From positions 30,876,215 through 30,940,214 of the forward strand of contig NC_053127.1 of the NCBI RefSeq assembly GCF_010015445.1: DNA of 64,000 nucleotides, given 5' to 3'. The stretch comes from Perca fluviatilis. Taxonomy: Eukaryota > Chordata > Actinopteri > Perciformes > Percidae. A model generated the notes under the pieces. It did not search any database. It had not been told where the DNA came from and saw only the letters and a program-made list of their open reading frames with translations. A program made the translations under genes and the position numbers. This document shows positions 25,256 through 37,916 of this stretch, in pieces (positions within the stretch are counted from its first letter, which is position 1; the number at the start of each line of letters is the position of its first letter).

Positions 25256-25406
25256 GATGGAAGAGCAGGAGGCTGTTGGTACTAACGGATTTGTAGTCCC
25301 ATCACAGCACGAGCAGTCCTCGCACGAGTCGACCCCTCCTCCTTACGAGCGATGGGAAGACAATAAGTCCAGTAAGACTGCAGCAACCGTTGTTATACTA
25401 GCTAGC
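25254..25406 (+). CDS. 51-codon ORF divergent from and overlapping the acer3 start
   Basis: This plus-strand ORF begins ATGATGGAAGAGCAGG. Its first ATG shares two bases with the acer3 ATG on the opposite strand. It reads [13 protein letters not shown], then a Ser/His/Pro-rich stretch with [10 protein letters not shown], then ends at TAA. A donor-like A|GTAAGA lies at about 25373, so it could be the first exon of a divergent transcript. I do not recognise the protein. It lies antisense to the expected acer3 5' UTR in a CpG-containing promoter region, so it may be a chance ORF or part of a bidirectional noncoding RNA. Confidence 0.2.
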
Positions 25407-25409
25407 TAA

Positions 25410-27410
25410 ACTACAGATAACAGTGAAAGGGTTGTGCATTTCACTCATATTGATTTCACTACTGCCTAGTACCGTTAGCAGTTAGCACTAAAGAAAAGTG
25501 TAAGGCTATATTCAGCTATATTTCAAGCTTGTATCATTCTAAATGCAGATTATGGGTACAATTTAGGAAGGTTTTTATTTTATTTTTTATGCTAAACTTA
25601 ACTCAACCCTATGTAACTGTGCAATACATGTACATTTAAGAATCCTGAATGCTGTGTAATTTGAAATATTTTATGTTTTATTTAGTTTTATATATGAGTT
25701 ACACTTATGCGATGTTTAGTGTCTAGGGGTTTAGTGTCCCCTGGTGACATAGCCTATTGTTATTAGTGCATACCCTACTAAAGTAGCATAATTACAACTG
25801 AAAAACCTTAATGGTTCTTTTTCTGCCTAGCCTACATTAGGTATCCGTTTATGAAGCAACCAATAGCCGAAATAAAATAGTTTCAGTTTAGTACTTTATT
25901 GCCATGTGAGCAATAATTTGACAGAATTGTCTCTCAGACAAAAGAGGAACACAGGACAAATAAGCCTACATCATCACAATACAGTCAAGTGGACACAAAA
26001 AAACAGGATGTAGACCTATTCAAGTGATACAAACAACAGGATATGAGAAAAAAAGCTCAATATATATAGTCAGTTTGTTGAATTATAAAATGAAGGATTG
26101 CTTTATAAGCGTTAACTCTGAAGCAGTCCTGCATGTCATGTCCCTTTATCTCCTTATCACCCTGTTGCAAGAAACTGCATTCACTACTTTGTTTTGGGGA
26201 GGTTAGGTACAAGACTGTATACATCGCAAACATAGCCACCTCCACCATATCTCTACAGTTGGCTGAGTCATCAATAAACATCTACAGCTCTTATGAGTCT
26301 TTCTTCAAGTAATGCAGTTTAAGTATGCACTATAATCACCAGGCTTTGGATAGTGATGCCTTAATGTTAACAGCATATTTTCAAGGGAAATAAACACTTA
26401 AAAGAAGCACCTCCTTTTATTACATACAGGACTCAACCTCTTCCAACTGTAGAATAATGTACGTGTTTCACTTGAGTCCTAGGAATGTCTTGCATTACAG
26501 TTATTTTGAATGTATAGTAATCGAGGCATTTCTAACAAATACATATTATTTCTAAGAAAAAATGTTGCAGAGCAATTTGCCAACTGTATTGGATTTTACT
26601 AAGATTTCACTTAATGCTGTAACTCATAATTTATAGTGTTATTATCTTTTTTACCCATTATGTACCCATAATTAACAGTGTTGAACCTCTGAACAGTATA
26701 TTTGTAGCAATGTAAAGGCACATAAGTACATTTTATGTCTACCATAGTTCCCCCTTTTTAATTTTTATGATTAAATACAACTATTTAGATTGCACATTCT
26801 TTATGTACTGCTCCAATAAATATATCATTATTGATTGTTGTATAAATTATACAATTTGTCCACTATATGGAAGACAATTTTCTGTAATAAATCCATATAC
26901 CCTCTAGGTGGTGTGATACTCCACACTACACTACTAGCTCTTTTCGTTAATTTATGAAATGAATCGCTCATTATTGACTGTTTTTCTAGAAGTTTTGTCT
27001 CTGAACCTAATGCAAACACTAATGAGGGAGCTTTGATGATGTTGCTTTTAGCAAGTGCTTTTCTCATTGGACCAGCTGCAGAACCCATCTGGATGCACCA
27101 AAATATTTAGTTTTGTCTGCGTATTTACAGTTTAATTTGCAATGTTTACCATAAAGTGTATACCTTTGCAACTCTATCACATTCCTTGCTGAAGTAGGGC
27201 TGCCCAGGAGGTCACACAATCACTCTGTGGAATTTCCCCATGTTATTCAGCTGGAAAATCCCACTAGAGGCCTGGGCTCAAAAGACCTGCCCAAGGCTAA
27301 ACTTCTATGGCAAACAGACAACAGACAGATCAAGACTGGCTGAATGAGTCAGAGTCTTCTAATACATGAAAGTAAATGTCAGCAGCAAATATCAAAAAAT
27401 CTAATTGACA
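25410..27410. other. intergenic between acer3 and serpinh1, no gene seen
   Basis: AT-rich, without supported ORFs or transposon ends. Confidence 0.45.
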
Positions 27411-27414
27411 ATGT

Positions 27415-28190
27415 TGTTTGGTTTTTCTCACACTTTTATTGCAAAATAATTGGAAAATTTCTAACAGTCTAAAACCATATTTTGAAATTGTCAAATCATG
27501 TGTGCACACATTGTATCATAGATAGTTCTTATTAAATCAGCCATAATTTGGTTTGTTTGCCAGTGCAGATCAGTGCATTCAGGGAGGGTCAATAATAAGA
27601 AAAACAGCAATGTAGCCTTTTGGTTAAAAATATATATGCTTGTGGTGGAAAGCAGTGCAAATGATGGGCAAACAATTGTGAAGATCCTTTGAGTTAACAA
27701 ATTGAAAGCAGCCGTGCTTGACAAACTAAAACGTATTGTTAAATTAAACAACAGGCACCATAAAATCTCTACAAAAGTAAGATTGTTGTACACCTTTTAC
27801 AAAGACTGTTAAGACTTGTCAACAGAAACCTTTTTTGTGCTGGCACAGGTATTGTCTTCCTGCATTTACATTTTAGGCATTAATCAGGGAAATTATACTT
27901 AATGTAAGTCTTAAGTCCATAATGTGATCTGCCAATGCAAAAAGAAGCCACATAGTGATATCAAATAATCTTCAAGTTAAAAAGGAAGGGTGTGCACAAT
28001 GCGTTGCTCACTAAAACACAGGATAAAATGTTTAAACACATCTCTTCAGCCGTGTATTGTGGAATGCTGTTGGCATGTGAGGTAAAGGAATGCACTCGTG
28101 CGATATGACACCTGCATTTGCACTTCTCTCGGCATATTGCAATAGAAAATTTACACTCACACACGCATTCAGCCTGTTAACTTAATGTGG
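27415..28190 (-). other. serpinh1: serpinh1 3' UTR with poly(A) signal
   Basis: Noncoding sequence follows the RDEL stop codon. A clean AATAAA on the minus strand at 27440-27435, followed by a GT-rich stretch, gives a UTR of about 770 nt. No other gene or repeat is evident here. The exact cleavage site is an estimate. Confidence 0.55.
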
Positions 28191-31100
28191 TTACAATTCA
28201 TCTCTCATCTTATCGCCCTTTGGCCTAACCATCCTGCCAATGAACAGGATGGAGTTTGTTTTCTGGTCCTTCACTAGGAAGATGAAAGGGTGGTCGGCGT
28301 AGAACAGTTTAGGGTTTTTCAGCTTGTCTGTGCTGAAGACGCTCATGTCCATTTCGTTGCCATCAGTTCCCCATTCCAAGGCAGAGGCGTGGAACACACT
28401 GGCCAGGTAGAGACCCTTCTTCCCGGAGATCTTGGACAAGTCAGCTTTGGATTTGTCCACAGCCTCTGTCAGGCCCAACTCCCCAAGGCTTTTCTAAATA
28501 GGAGCAGAACATTAAGATGAGAATCAGATTATATAAAAGTAGTTGAAGTTAAGACTGAGGTAGTTGAATTTCACTCATTTTGGCCGGTTGTCCGTTACCT
28601 TCCTCTTTCTTTGTGTAGCCATTTTAAACTTTGGTGGATTTGTGAGGACTATGGTTAACTGCTCCTCAGATCTCTGCAGGGTAAATCCAGACAGCTAGTT
28701 AGACTATCTGTCCAATCTGAGTTTTCTGTTGCACGACTAAAACTACTTTTGAATGTACACATATTCCACCAAAACAAGTTCCTTCCCAAGGCTATTTTGC
28801 AGCGGCAAAGAAATGCCAATAAACCAGAGCACATTTTTCTCCCATCCTGGAATGCTATGTGGACTAGCCAGACCCTCCTTCGCAGCCCTGTGAAGGAAAG
28901 TCTGGCAAAGTGAGTGTAGCATTCAGTGATGGGAGAAAAACGTGCTCTGGTTTATTGTCATATCTTAAAACCAATCACAAGTGTCTTGGGCGGAGCTAGG
29001 CGCCAGACAGATCAACGGTACCTCTGCAAAATAGCCTCGGGAAGGAACTTGTTTTGGTGGAACATGTGTACGTTCAAAAGTTGTTTTAGTCGTGCAACAG
29101 AAAACTCAGATTGGACAGATAGTCTAGCTAGCTGTCTGGATTTACCCTGCAGAGATCTGAGGAGCAGTTAACCATAGTCCTCATAAATCCACTGCAGTTT
29201 AGAATGCCAACACAAAGAAAGAGGAAGGTGAGGGAAATAAGGGACATCCTGCGGAATTTTCGGCGGCACCTGAACAATCCCGGAAATGAAACTTTGTGGA
29301 TACAGACTAAGACTGAGGTGTCATTTTTAGTCTCTTGCATCTTTTACCTGCAGGTTGTGACTGACTTCCATGCTGACTTTGGGCAGAGACACGGCTATTG
29401 CTGTCTGTTGCAGCTTGCCCATCCACGTATCCAGCTGCTTCTTGGTCAGCATCTTCTCCACTCTGTCCAGAGGTTCCGTATGGTAAGGCATGATGAACAC
29501 CACAGTGGACTTCTTATGAGCCAGAGGCATGCTCAGGATATTTAACTTATTGGTCGTGTCATCATAGAAGCCATAGAGACCTGGGGAAACAAATGAAATG
29601 TATTACAAATATTAACAATCTCTGCCTTATAATACACTTTAGGGAAGCTCTTAACTTTCTCCCTGTCCTATACCACAGGTATGTTTATTGCGTTACAAGT
29701 TACATTTAGTATTGCAGAGACACCTATCAAACCAACACAGGGCTTGAATAAGGATGAATGTAAAGCTGTCATGAAGCAGCTGTTGTTTCTATGAGCAACA
29801 CGTAGAGTATTCTGAAAGTAATTGTTCAAAATTGTGGGAAATATCCTGCTTTGTTTTCTTGTCGGATTAAATGAGACGATTCATAGCGCTCTCGTGTCAG
29901 TGTGTTAATATAAAGCTGGAGCTGGTTAGCTTGGATATTTTAAACAAGGGGAATTAGCTAGCAAAATAACACAGCTTAATAATTAACACTTTATATCCGG
30001 ACAAAAATGTAGAATGACAGTTGGTCACTTTACGCATGTTCTTGTCATTCTGCTTCATCTTTTCATCTATAAGATGCATATGTTTGCATTGTGGAATTGT
30101 TAGCAGAAAGTAGAGCACATGCCATGGACTCTCCTAATTTTGTTCCATTTTAGGAATTTGGGCACTATTTTATCAAGCCCTGATGTTTGACCTGCAATGA
30201 TCTCGGGAAATCATATTTACTAAAAACAAAAACATAGAATGAACAACAATATTTGATTAAAATACCATTTAGTGAGGTTATATTGCTAAACTGGATTTTT
30301 GTTATTTTGTATTATTACAGGTGTCAATATGATTGTAAAAATGAAGTTGTTTTACTTTTGGAACAGAACCTGAAAGCTCCAGTTTCACTCTGGCTCTCTA
30401 TATAGTTATATTTATATAGCACAGATACTTTTTTGACATGAATTTGGACATTCAAAATGGCAAGTGATAAATATATTGTATATACGGAGGGATTTCTGAC
30501 ATAGGCCATTAAGTTAGTGCTCAGAGCCCAGAAATAGTCCAGCACGTCAGTAACCCACCATAAGAAAGACAATTTGTTGTTTTACAGTTCAGCATATTTC
30601 CCACAATGTTGATCTGTTCCTTTAAGTGTCACAAATGTTGCTTCTGAACATACTAACAAAGAGTTTCTGCGGGGGCCTTAAAAAGTCTTAAAGTGCTCAT
30701 ATTATGCTCATTTTCAAGTTCATAATTGTATTTAGAGGTTATATCAGAATAGGTTTACATGGTTTAATTTTCGAAAAACACCATATTTTTGTTGTACTGC
30801 ACATTGCTGCAGCTCCTCTTTTCACCCTGTGTGTTGAGCTCTCTGTTTTAGCTACAGAGTGAGGCATCTCACTTCTGTTCCATCTTTGTTGGGAGTTGCA
30901 CATGCTCAGTACCTAGGTAAGGACTACTAGCCAGTCAGAAGCGAAGAAGCAGAGTATGAGGGCGTGTCCTGACAGTAGCTACTGTAGGTAATGACTACTA
31001 GCCAGTCAGAAGCAGAGTATGAGGGCGTGCCATGCTAGCAGCTAGGCGAGCATTATAACGTGTGTTACAAAGTGACCACGTTTGTCTCTGAAGTAAAAGC

Positions 31101-32486
31101 TGGACTACTATAGAGCTGTTTGGGAACAGTGTTTTCTGTTGGAGATGGTAAGTCCCTTTGGGGGGGACTTTGGGCTTTTTCACTTAGTAAACCTATAACA
31201 TACACAAAAATATATATATAACACAATAAAGGAAAGGGAAAAAGCCAAAAAGCATAATATGAACACTTTAAATTCACTGAAGTATTGTGGTGTAGTTCTT
31301 AAATAATTTTAAACAGGTCTTAAATTTCCTACGTCCATGCAACGCTACCTCTAAGGCTCATTAGCATGTTTTGTTTGATTCTGTGGTGTTGTAGTTTTTT
31401 TCTTTCGCTAGTCCAAATATAACAGCTTACATTGCAGCCAATCAGCTTTTGTGTTATTGCAGTGAGTCTCTTTCAGATTGTACCACTGTCATAAACATGG
31501 CTCTAACCTGTGTTCAGTACACAGCAATGTTCAATTTGAAAAAAAGAACTTCCTTTTTGCGTTTTTGTTGTTGTTGTTTGACGTCGTGATATAGGTCTTG
31601 AATTTCATTCATATTCGTCTCAAAAAGGTCTTAAAAAGTCTGAAATAAACTTGTTGAAACCTACAGACACCCCTCAACAGGACTGTCTCGACCTACCGGT
31701 GCGGTGCATCATCTGTACTGAAACAGTGTAGCTACGGGACACCATGAAGCCACGGTTGTCCACCATCTTATGATGGAACTGCTCATCCCAGTGAGCTGTG
31801 AGAAATAAAAAAAAAAAAAAAAACAATTCATTTTGAGAAAAACGTAAAGTAATATTACTGCACATACCCAGGTTTTGTACACACTCACGTTTGAAAAACA
31901 TAGCATTGATGATCATGGCCCCGTCGGTCTTTTCTACATCCTTGGTGACCTCGGGCAGTTTGCCATCAGTAGAACTGGCCGCCCACTCGTTGATGGAGCT
32001 CACCGCGCTCTTCTTATCGCTGAAGTTGATCTTGGAGTGGTCACAATTATAGTGCTTCTTGCTGCTCTTGACAAAATCTTCCACAAAGGTGACCGAGCTG
32101 GGTCCATACAGGCGGTTGCTAATCTTCCAGGTGACGTTGCGGGTCTTTGGGTCGCTCACCTCAGTCAGGAGCTCGGCCAGACCAGCGTGCAGCTGCTCAT
32201 CTTTAACCTTAGCTGCATTCAGAATGCTTTTTACCTGAGAGGCGGTGGAGGCTTTGCCCCCGAGAGCCACCAGACCCAGAGAGGAAGCCACTACTACAGG
32301 GGAAAAGAGGATGTTTTCTACATCTTTTTCCTTAGCAATGTTCTGGTAGAGACCAAAAGCCAACTCGGCACTGTTGTCAGCCAGGATGGTGGCGTGGTTA
32401 CTCAGCACTTTGTCTGGTGAAGCCGAGGTGGCAGCTGAAGCTGAAGTGGCCACGAGGACCAGGGCTACCAGGTTTGTCACCCACAT
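28191..32486 (-). CDS. serpinh1: serpin H1 / HSP47 collagen chaperone, complete coding region
   Basis: ER-resident, non-inhibitory serpin that binds triple-helical procollagen. Coding exons, minus strand: 32486-31889, 31795-31697, 29580-29348, 28493-28191. GT/AG junctions are in phase; the sum is 1233 nt, giving 410 aa (human 418). Visible features: a signal peptide (residues 1 to about 19, [18 protein letters not shown]), the serpin motif [15 protein letters not shown] (58-72), an N-glycosylation site NVT at 117, the conserved INEWAA, and the C-terminal ER-retrieval RDEL. The arginine-aspartate pair known to contact collagen corresponds to Arg231 (MMHRTG) and Asp377 (YADHP), both present. 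Teleosts keep two paralogs (serpinh1a and serpinh1b); I cannot say which this is. Intron 4 contains a foldback repeat. A minus-strand AATAAA lies at 27440-27435. Confidence 0.97.
28590..29300. mobile_element. foldback element in serpinh1 intron 4
   Basis: Two inverted arms meet near 28,885. Shared blocks include TGCTCCTCAGATCTCTGCAG, CAATCTGAGTTTTCTGTTGC and AACAAGTTCCTTCCC, with their complements. The left arm is about 290 bp and the right about 400 bp. Exact termini are not found. Confidence 0.75.
30692..31267. mobile_element. TTAA MITE, AGTGCTCATATTATG family (copy in serpinh1 intron 3)
   Basis: TTAA borders (30688-30691, 31268-31271). Termini AGTGCTCATATTATGC / complement of AGTGTTCATATTATGC. 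About two copies of the family's 58-bp internal repeat (complement strand) at 30,905-31,035. Confidence 0.85.
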
Positions 32487-32501
32487 CTCTGTGTAGTGCT
32501 A

Positions 32502-33982
32502 CTCAGAGAAAACAGAAGACATGAAGACAAACATTAGTCAATAATGTAATCTACTGGCCAAAGGAGAGAGACAAAGTCTTGCCTGGGTTGATGTTTGTTC
32601 CGTTTCAGTTTGAAATATCTTGTTCACCTTACTTTTTTTAAACTCAGGGAGACAATTTTGCAGCATATTTAGGGTTTACTCTGCCTGTTTTTAAGTATAA
32701 TAATAGGGGAGTTGGGTTAGCCAGTATCATTCAAATGACATCTCTCCCAGTAGACCTTAAGGCAAGACTTACATAACAGCCACGTAGGCAGCTGCAGGAT
32801 GTAATTAGGCTGAAATAATGCCCAGCTGGGTCTGGGTTCTTCATGTCTTGGCAACACAAAAGATTTAAGAATTCAAAAATGTTCTATAGAGGAATACGTC
32901 TTGTTGATGCTGATCGGTTACAGGTGGGATTGGAAGAAGTGACGACGTGCTGACACACATGCAACAAATGTCAGGTTTTTACTCCAGTCCACGTATGTAG
33001 AGGGGATGTGTGCTTCCAGAAGGTTCTGTGCATACGGCCAGTTACGGTTATAGAGTTACAGTAGGGTCTTTTAAACTCTAAAAATCTGTTTGTGTGCTGA
33101 CAGATGATTAGGACAAGTATCAGCCTCTTTATAAAATGCATTAAGAAAACCACCATCTACTTAAAAGAGATGGATGGTATTCATCAAGAGTCTCCTCTCA
33201 GCAGCTTCCTAGACATTTTTTACAGGCTCACACAAGCCCACACAGAAAGATGGAGCGATATCTGAACTCCATGTGCATGATAGAGATCACTTTTTTTTTT
33301 AAAAGGCTTAGAGTTTACATTTTTTTTGTCTAGGCTACAATACCGTATAAGTATGGTCTTAGCGCTTTTTAAAATAAGTACTTGAAGATGAATCTTTCCT
33401 GTTTTGCAAGTTCAGAACAGAATAAATAGGGATACATGAATCAAATGCTGCTGATGTGATCTAAATAGCATTCATAAAGAGCTGCATGTGACATTTTGAA
33501 ATCAGTAAATGTGTATGTTCTGCAGCTACGAATAGTTATTCTAACTGGACATGAGACTTTGAATGAATGAATGAATGATGAGAAATTCTCTTGTGCAGTT
33601 TTAATGCTCAAGAGGCACTGTGTATATCATCACTCAAATGAATATATGTTTTTTTTATCGTTGTGTAATACTGCAATAAGTACACAAAGAAAAGAGACAT
33701 GTCACAGATGTATTAGGGTAAAAAGTTGCAGCCAACTCCCTAAATGTCTAAACTCTCATGCATTTCTAATACTTTGACATTTTCTTCAACTTATTTTAAT
33801 TTTTTTAAACCTATCCAACAACACACATGAACCACACTGATTATATCTACAATGGAATCTTAAGCCGCATATCACAGATCTGACTTTGTGGCCTCTTTTC
33901 ACATGCCTGGGCATTTCCCACCGGTTGAACACTACACTGCAAACTCTCCCTTCCCCCCTTACTCCCAGTACTTTCATCTTAC
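32502..33982 (-). other. serpinh1: serpinh1 5'-UTR intron (inferred)
   Basis: About 1.5 kb of AT-rich sequence between the proposed noncoding exon and the start-codon exon. I see no ORF with family similarity and no clear transposon; there is only a short GAAT tetranucleotide run near 33553. Confidence 0.4.
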
Positions 33983-34160
33983 CTTATTAGCCTCTTTCAA
34001 TAATTCAGATGGTTACCCTCAAGCTGCTCGCAAATAGATCCCCCAGCGCTGACCTCCTCTATGTAAAGTTACCGTATGTAATGGTCAGAAACAGAGTTGT
34101 CTGAGACAGCTGCAGTAAAATCTCTGCACTGGAATCTTCCATCCAGGCCAGTCCCGCCCA
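33983..34160 (-). promoter_or_regulatory. serpinh1: probable serpinh1 promoter and noncoding exon 1
   Basis: A donor AATAAG|GTAAGA on the minus strand ends at 33983. A good acceptor (pyrimidine tract, then TGAGTAG) lies 15-20 nt upstream of the ATG at 32486. This fits a 5'-UTR intron of about 1.5 kb. Upstream are GGAAGATTCC (34140-34131), an inverted pair of heat-shock-element units, and a GGGCGGGA Sp1-type box (about 34159-34152). HSP47 genes are known to be heat-inducible through HSF1. The transcription start is not determined, and only two perfect HSE units are visible. Confidence 0.5.
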
Positions 34161-34541
34161 TAGTATTCAGGGGACAACAATCCTCCCCCTCCAGGTCCTA
34201 AAGCCTGAAATTGTAGTCCAGTTGGATCACTCAGCCCCCTACCAGTCAGTGACCCATAATAAAGTTAGCCCTCATTACTTTTACTAATTATGGCTGCGCT
34301 TCAAAACATACAAGGGAAAAATTCCCTTTAGTATTTCATCAGTATTTCCCTCAGCTCATCCAATTAAATAATCAAGATAGTTGTATTTGGGATACACAAA
34401 GTAAAGGTGTTATCACTTTTTTGTCCCAGATTCACTGTATTAAAGGAACACTCCAGTGATTCATCAGGGTTATTTTTTCAGACTTTAAAAAGCTCCTCAA
34501 GAGCCACAGAAAACATTTTACAGCTGTTTTCCCGTGCTTAA

Positions 34542-35158
34542 ATTGCCCATATTATGAAAAAAATCACTTTTTCTGGGATTTGGGGTGTTTTTTTGTGTCT
34601 CTGGTGCCTCCACACGCATACAAACTTGGAAAAAAAAAACATCCATGCTGTTTTGAGTGAGATACGGTTTCTGAATGTCCTCCCTTCAGTCTCTTCAGTC
34701 AAAATCTGCAGGGCTTTCTACATCATTAGCCCCCTCGTTCTCAATGGCAAAACCCTGCTACAACACACACAAGCTCACCATAATCTACAAAAGAACTACT
34801 TCCATGTCCCTGTTCTGCAGGTATTCCACGTAAAGTTGGAAGTGCGCCCTCGTTTAGAAGAAGTCTAAATCTAATCCTGCCTTGTACTGACTGAAGTTGG
34901 AGAAACAGCTAGCTAGCTGATGTGAGCCTTACCTAGCTACTGCGCATGTGCAACTCTCAACAAAGATGGAACAGAAGTGAGATGTCTCACTCTGTAGCTA
35001 AAACAGAGAGCTCAACACACAGGGTGAAAAGAGGAGCTGCAGCAATGTGCAGTACAACAAAAATATGGTGTTTTCTGAAAATTAAACCATGTAAACCTAT
35101 TCTGATTATAACCTCTAAATACAATTATGAACCTGAAAATGAGCAGAATATGGTCGCT
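34542..35158. mobile_element. TTAA MITE, chimeric member of the same family
   Basis: TTAA borders (34538-34541, 35159-35162). The right arm matches the AGTGCTCATATTATG family, whereas the left starts ATTGCCCATATTATGAAAA and differs for about 250 bp. It lies upstream of serpinh1. Confidence 0.75.
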
Positions 35159-35934
35159 TTAATAGTACTCTCCGGGATGAGTAAACTGAGCTTCATGTGT
35201 GACTCTGCAGGGCATCAGGTCACATGATGCGTGTTAGCCGCACAGCCCCATCACCAGGAGAACCAACAGTAAACTGCAGGAGACAACATGATGTTCTTTG
35301 AAACCATAGCAGTCCATCTGACAATCACACAAATGAAACATGACCTCGAGCTACATGTCTGATACCTCAGTGTTACATAACAAAAAAGTGCTAATGTGTC
35401 AGTTTAGCGGTTCGGTCGGATTGTGGTAAGCACCCTTCTGACACAAATGTGGTGAACTTGGCAGCAACAGTATGTTTAGTCCCTAGAGAGGCAGACAGGA
35501 TCTGGTGTTTTTTTTTTTTTTCTGCCTGATTCTTCCTGGTAACTGTATCAGCACCCTTATTGTCTTAAGCCTGTGGGAGTTTGACTCAAGCTCTCCATAA
35601 CAACAGGGAGCTCCAAAGGCAAACTCGCTAGTTCAGCAACTTTTGCAGCTATATTCAGTAGTATAGAAACCTTTTACTTATTACTTTTAAATATGTATGC
35701 ATATGGATTCTTGACAAAGGGAATATGGGAACTCCCTTTGTGAAAAGAGTATGGGAACTGAATTCTCTGGTTGCATATTTTCCCATGAATGCTTCCTTCT
35801 CTTCTTCCTGGTGGTATGTGCATCCCCCCCCCCGCTTGGGGAGTGGTGTTTATATGTGATCAGGCAGCAGGAAGTTACAGAAGAAGCGGATGCACGTCCG
35901 CTTTAACACTGCCTCTGTTACAGTAAATCAAGTT

Positions 35935-36240
35935 AAATTTATTTATACATGTATAGCCCAACATCACAGATCACAAAGGGCCTTTACAATCTGTACAACA
36001 TGCAACACTCTCTATCCCTAGTCCCTCATTTTGAATAAGGAAAACTCCACCCTAAGAAGTGGAATAAACCTCAGGAAGAGCAACTGACATAACAATAGTA
36101 CAGTATACACAATCCACATGACAAAAACATACATAGAATGTGAACATATCGTCAGAAAGTCAGAAAAGGTTTTCTTGCCACAATAAGTACACTTATGTGG
36201 AATTTGCCTTGGTGAAAGGGGCATACATAAACAAACAAAC
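35935..36240. mobile_element. LINE/SINE 3'-end type retroposon
   Basis: AAATTTATTTATACATGTAT, CACAAAGGGCCTTTACAATC and GAATAAGGAAAACTCC match a common teleost retroposon tail. Family from memory. Confidence 0.45.
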
Positions 36241-36381
36241 AAACATATTAAACATTAATATGAAATAAACAATAAATACAGAAAAACAAATATATACATA
36301 CAGAGTAACTGTTGCAAGAAAATAAGAGGCTGAATGGGTTGAGTGCAAAATTTGCAAAGAATATATAGTAATAATTGATAT

Positions 36382-36480
36382 CAGAATCAGAAATACTTTA
36401 ATAATCCCAGGGGGAAATTATTTTCGTTACCACTCCAGATATACAAACAACAAATAAAAACAACATATATTATCAATACT
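36382..36480. mobile_element. LINE 3' end
   Basis: ATCAGAATCAGAAATACTTT followed by CCCAGGGGGAAATTATTTTC is a widespread fish LINE tail. Confidence 0.45.
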
Positions 36481-37258
36481 TTAAACATATATAATAAAAA
36501 CAAATATACAGTAATAATATATAAAATATGAAATGTACAGCGATAATGTGCAAATAGTGCAATAAAAAAGAGAAAATGAATTGTCTGTTGAGAATAAAAA
36601 AAGAGAAAATGAATTGTCTGTTGAGAATATATGAAGAAGATGGATCCGGTATTATGTCAGGCAGCTTCTAGGTGTGAGGAGAGGACACACAATCACACAG
36701 GACGCAAAACTAAAGCACATAATTCACACAGATAAGAGAATGAAACAAAAACACAACAACACAACAACAGAATTGCACACTGCCCGTTGTATGAGACACG
36801 AGGAGGACAGCTGATGGTCCAGCACAGGGGTAGTTACTGTAAAAGAGATTGCGATGCAGTGGCCTTCAGAAAGCAGGATAAAGAGGATATAAAAATTATA
36901 CATTGAGACTGAGAATGGCCCGCCAACTGGTTAATGAAAGAATGCACATTTCATTGAAAGTTAAAGCAGTAGGTTTGAATTTTGAGTTTGGATTTAAAGG
37001 CCTCAACACAATCAGACTGATGTCTACAGGGAGGTTATTCCAGAAGAAGAGGGCACGATAGGAAAAGGCCCTGTGGCCTGCTGACAGACAGGAGCCCTGT
37101 ATTCTGAGAGCGGAGAGTCCTGATTGGACGAGAGTCCTGATTGGGAAGGGACATTTACAATTTTGTGAGTCATCAGAAGTTTATCTGGCTTGGATCGGTT
37201 GCCAATGAAGGGAAGTTAAAACTTATGTAATATGGTCACATTTTCTAATTTTAGTTAA

Positions 37259-37916
37259 AGTGCTCATATTATGTGGTTTGGCTTTTTTCCTTTCCTTTAT
37301 TGTGTTTTATATCTTTTTTGTGCACCTTATAGGTTTACAAAGTGAAAAAGCCCAAAGTCCCCCCCAAAGGGACTTACCATCTCCAACAGAAAACACTGTT
37401 CACCAACTGCTCCAAACAGCTCTATAGTAGTCCAGCCTTTACTTCAGAGACAAACATGGTCACTTTGGAACACACGTTATAATGCTCGCCTAGCTGCTAG
37501 ATGGCACGCCCTCATACTCTGCTTCTGACTGGCTAGTAGTCCTTACCTAGGTACTGTCAGGGAACGCCCTCATACTCTGCTTCTGACTGGCTAGTAGTCA
37601 TTACCTAGGTACTGTCACGGCACGCCCTCATACTCTGCTTCTGACTGGCTAGTAGTCCTTACCTAGGTACTGTCACGGCACGCCCTCATACTCTGCTTCT
37701 GCCTGGCTAGTAGTCCTTACCTAGGTACTGTCACGGCACACCCTCATACTCTGCTTCTGACTGGCTAGTAGTCCTTACCTAGGTACTGTCAGGGCACGCC
37801 TTCATACTCTGCTTCTGACTGGCTAGTAGTCCTCATACGCTGCTTCTGACTGGCTAGTAGTCCTTACCTAGCTACTGTCAGGGCACGCCCTCATACTGTG
37901 CTTCTGACTGGCTAGC
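37259..37916. mobile_element. TTAA MITE, left part with seven 58-bp repeats
   Basis: Starts at a TTAA with AGTGCTCATATTATGTGG. An internal array of CTCATACTCTGCTTCTGACT units runs from about 37,505. It stops abruptly at 37,916 against a hAT-like terminus. Confidence 0.75.

Noticed and set aside
31875..32420. 181-codon plus-strand ORF
   Set aside because: Antisense shadow of serpinh1 coding exon 1; no independent support.
34946..35227. ORF repeated nearly identically at 39607-39813 ([13 protein letters not shown]...)
   Set aside because: Both are shadows of the right arm of the same TTAA MITE; the similarity is repeat homology, not a gene family.
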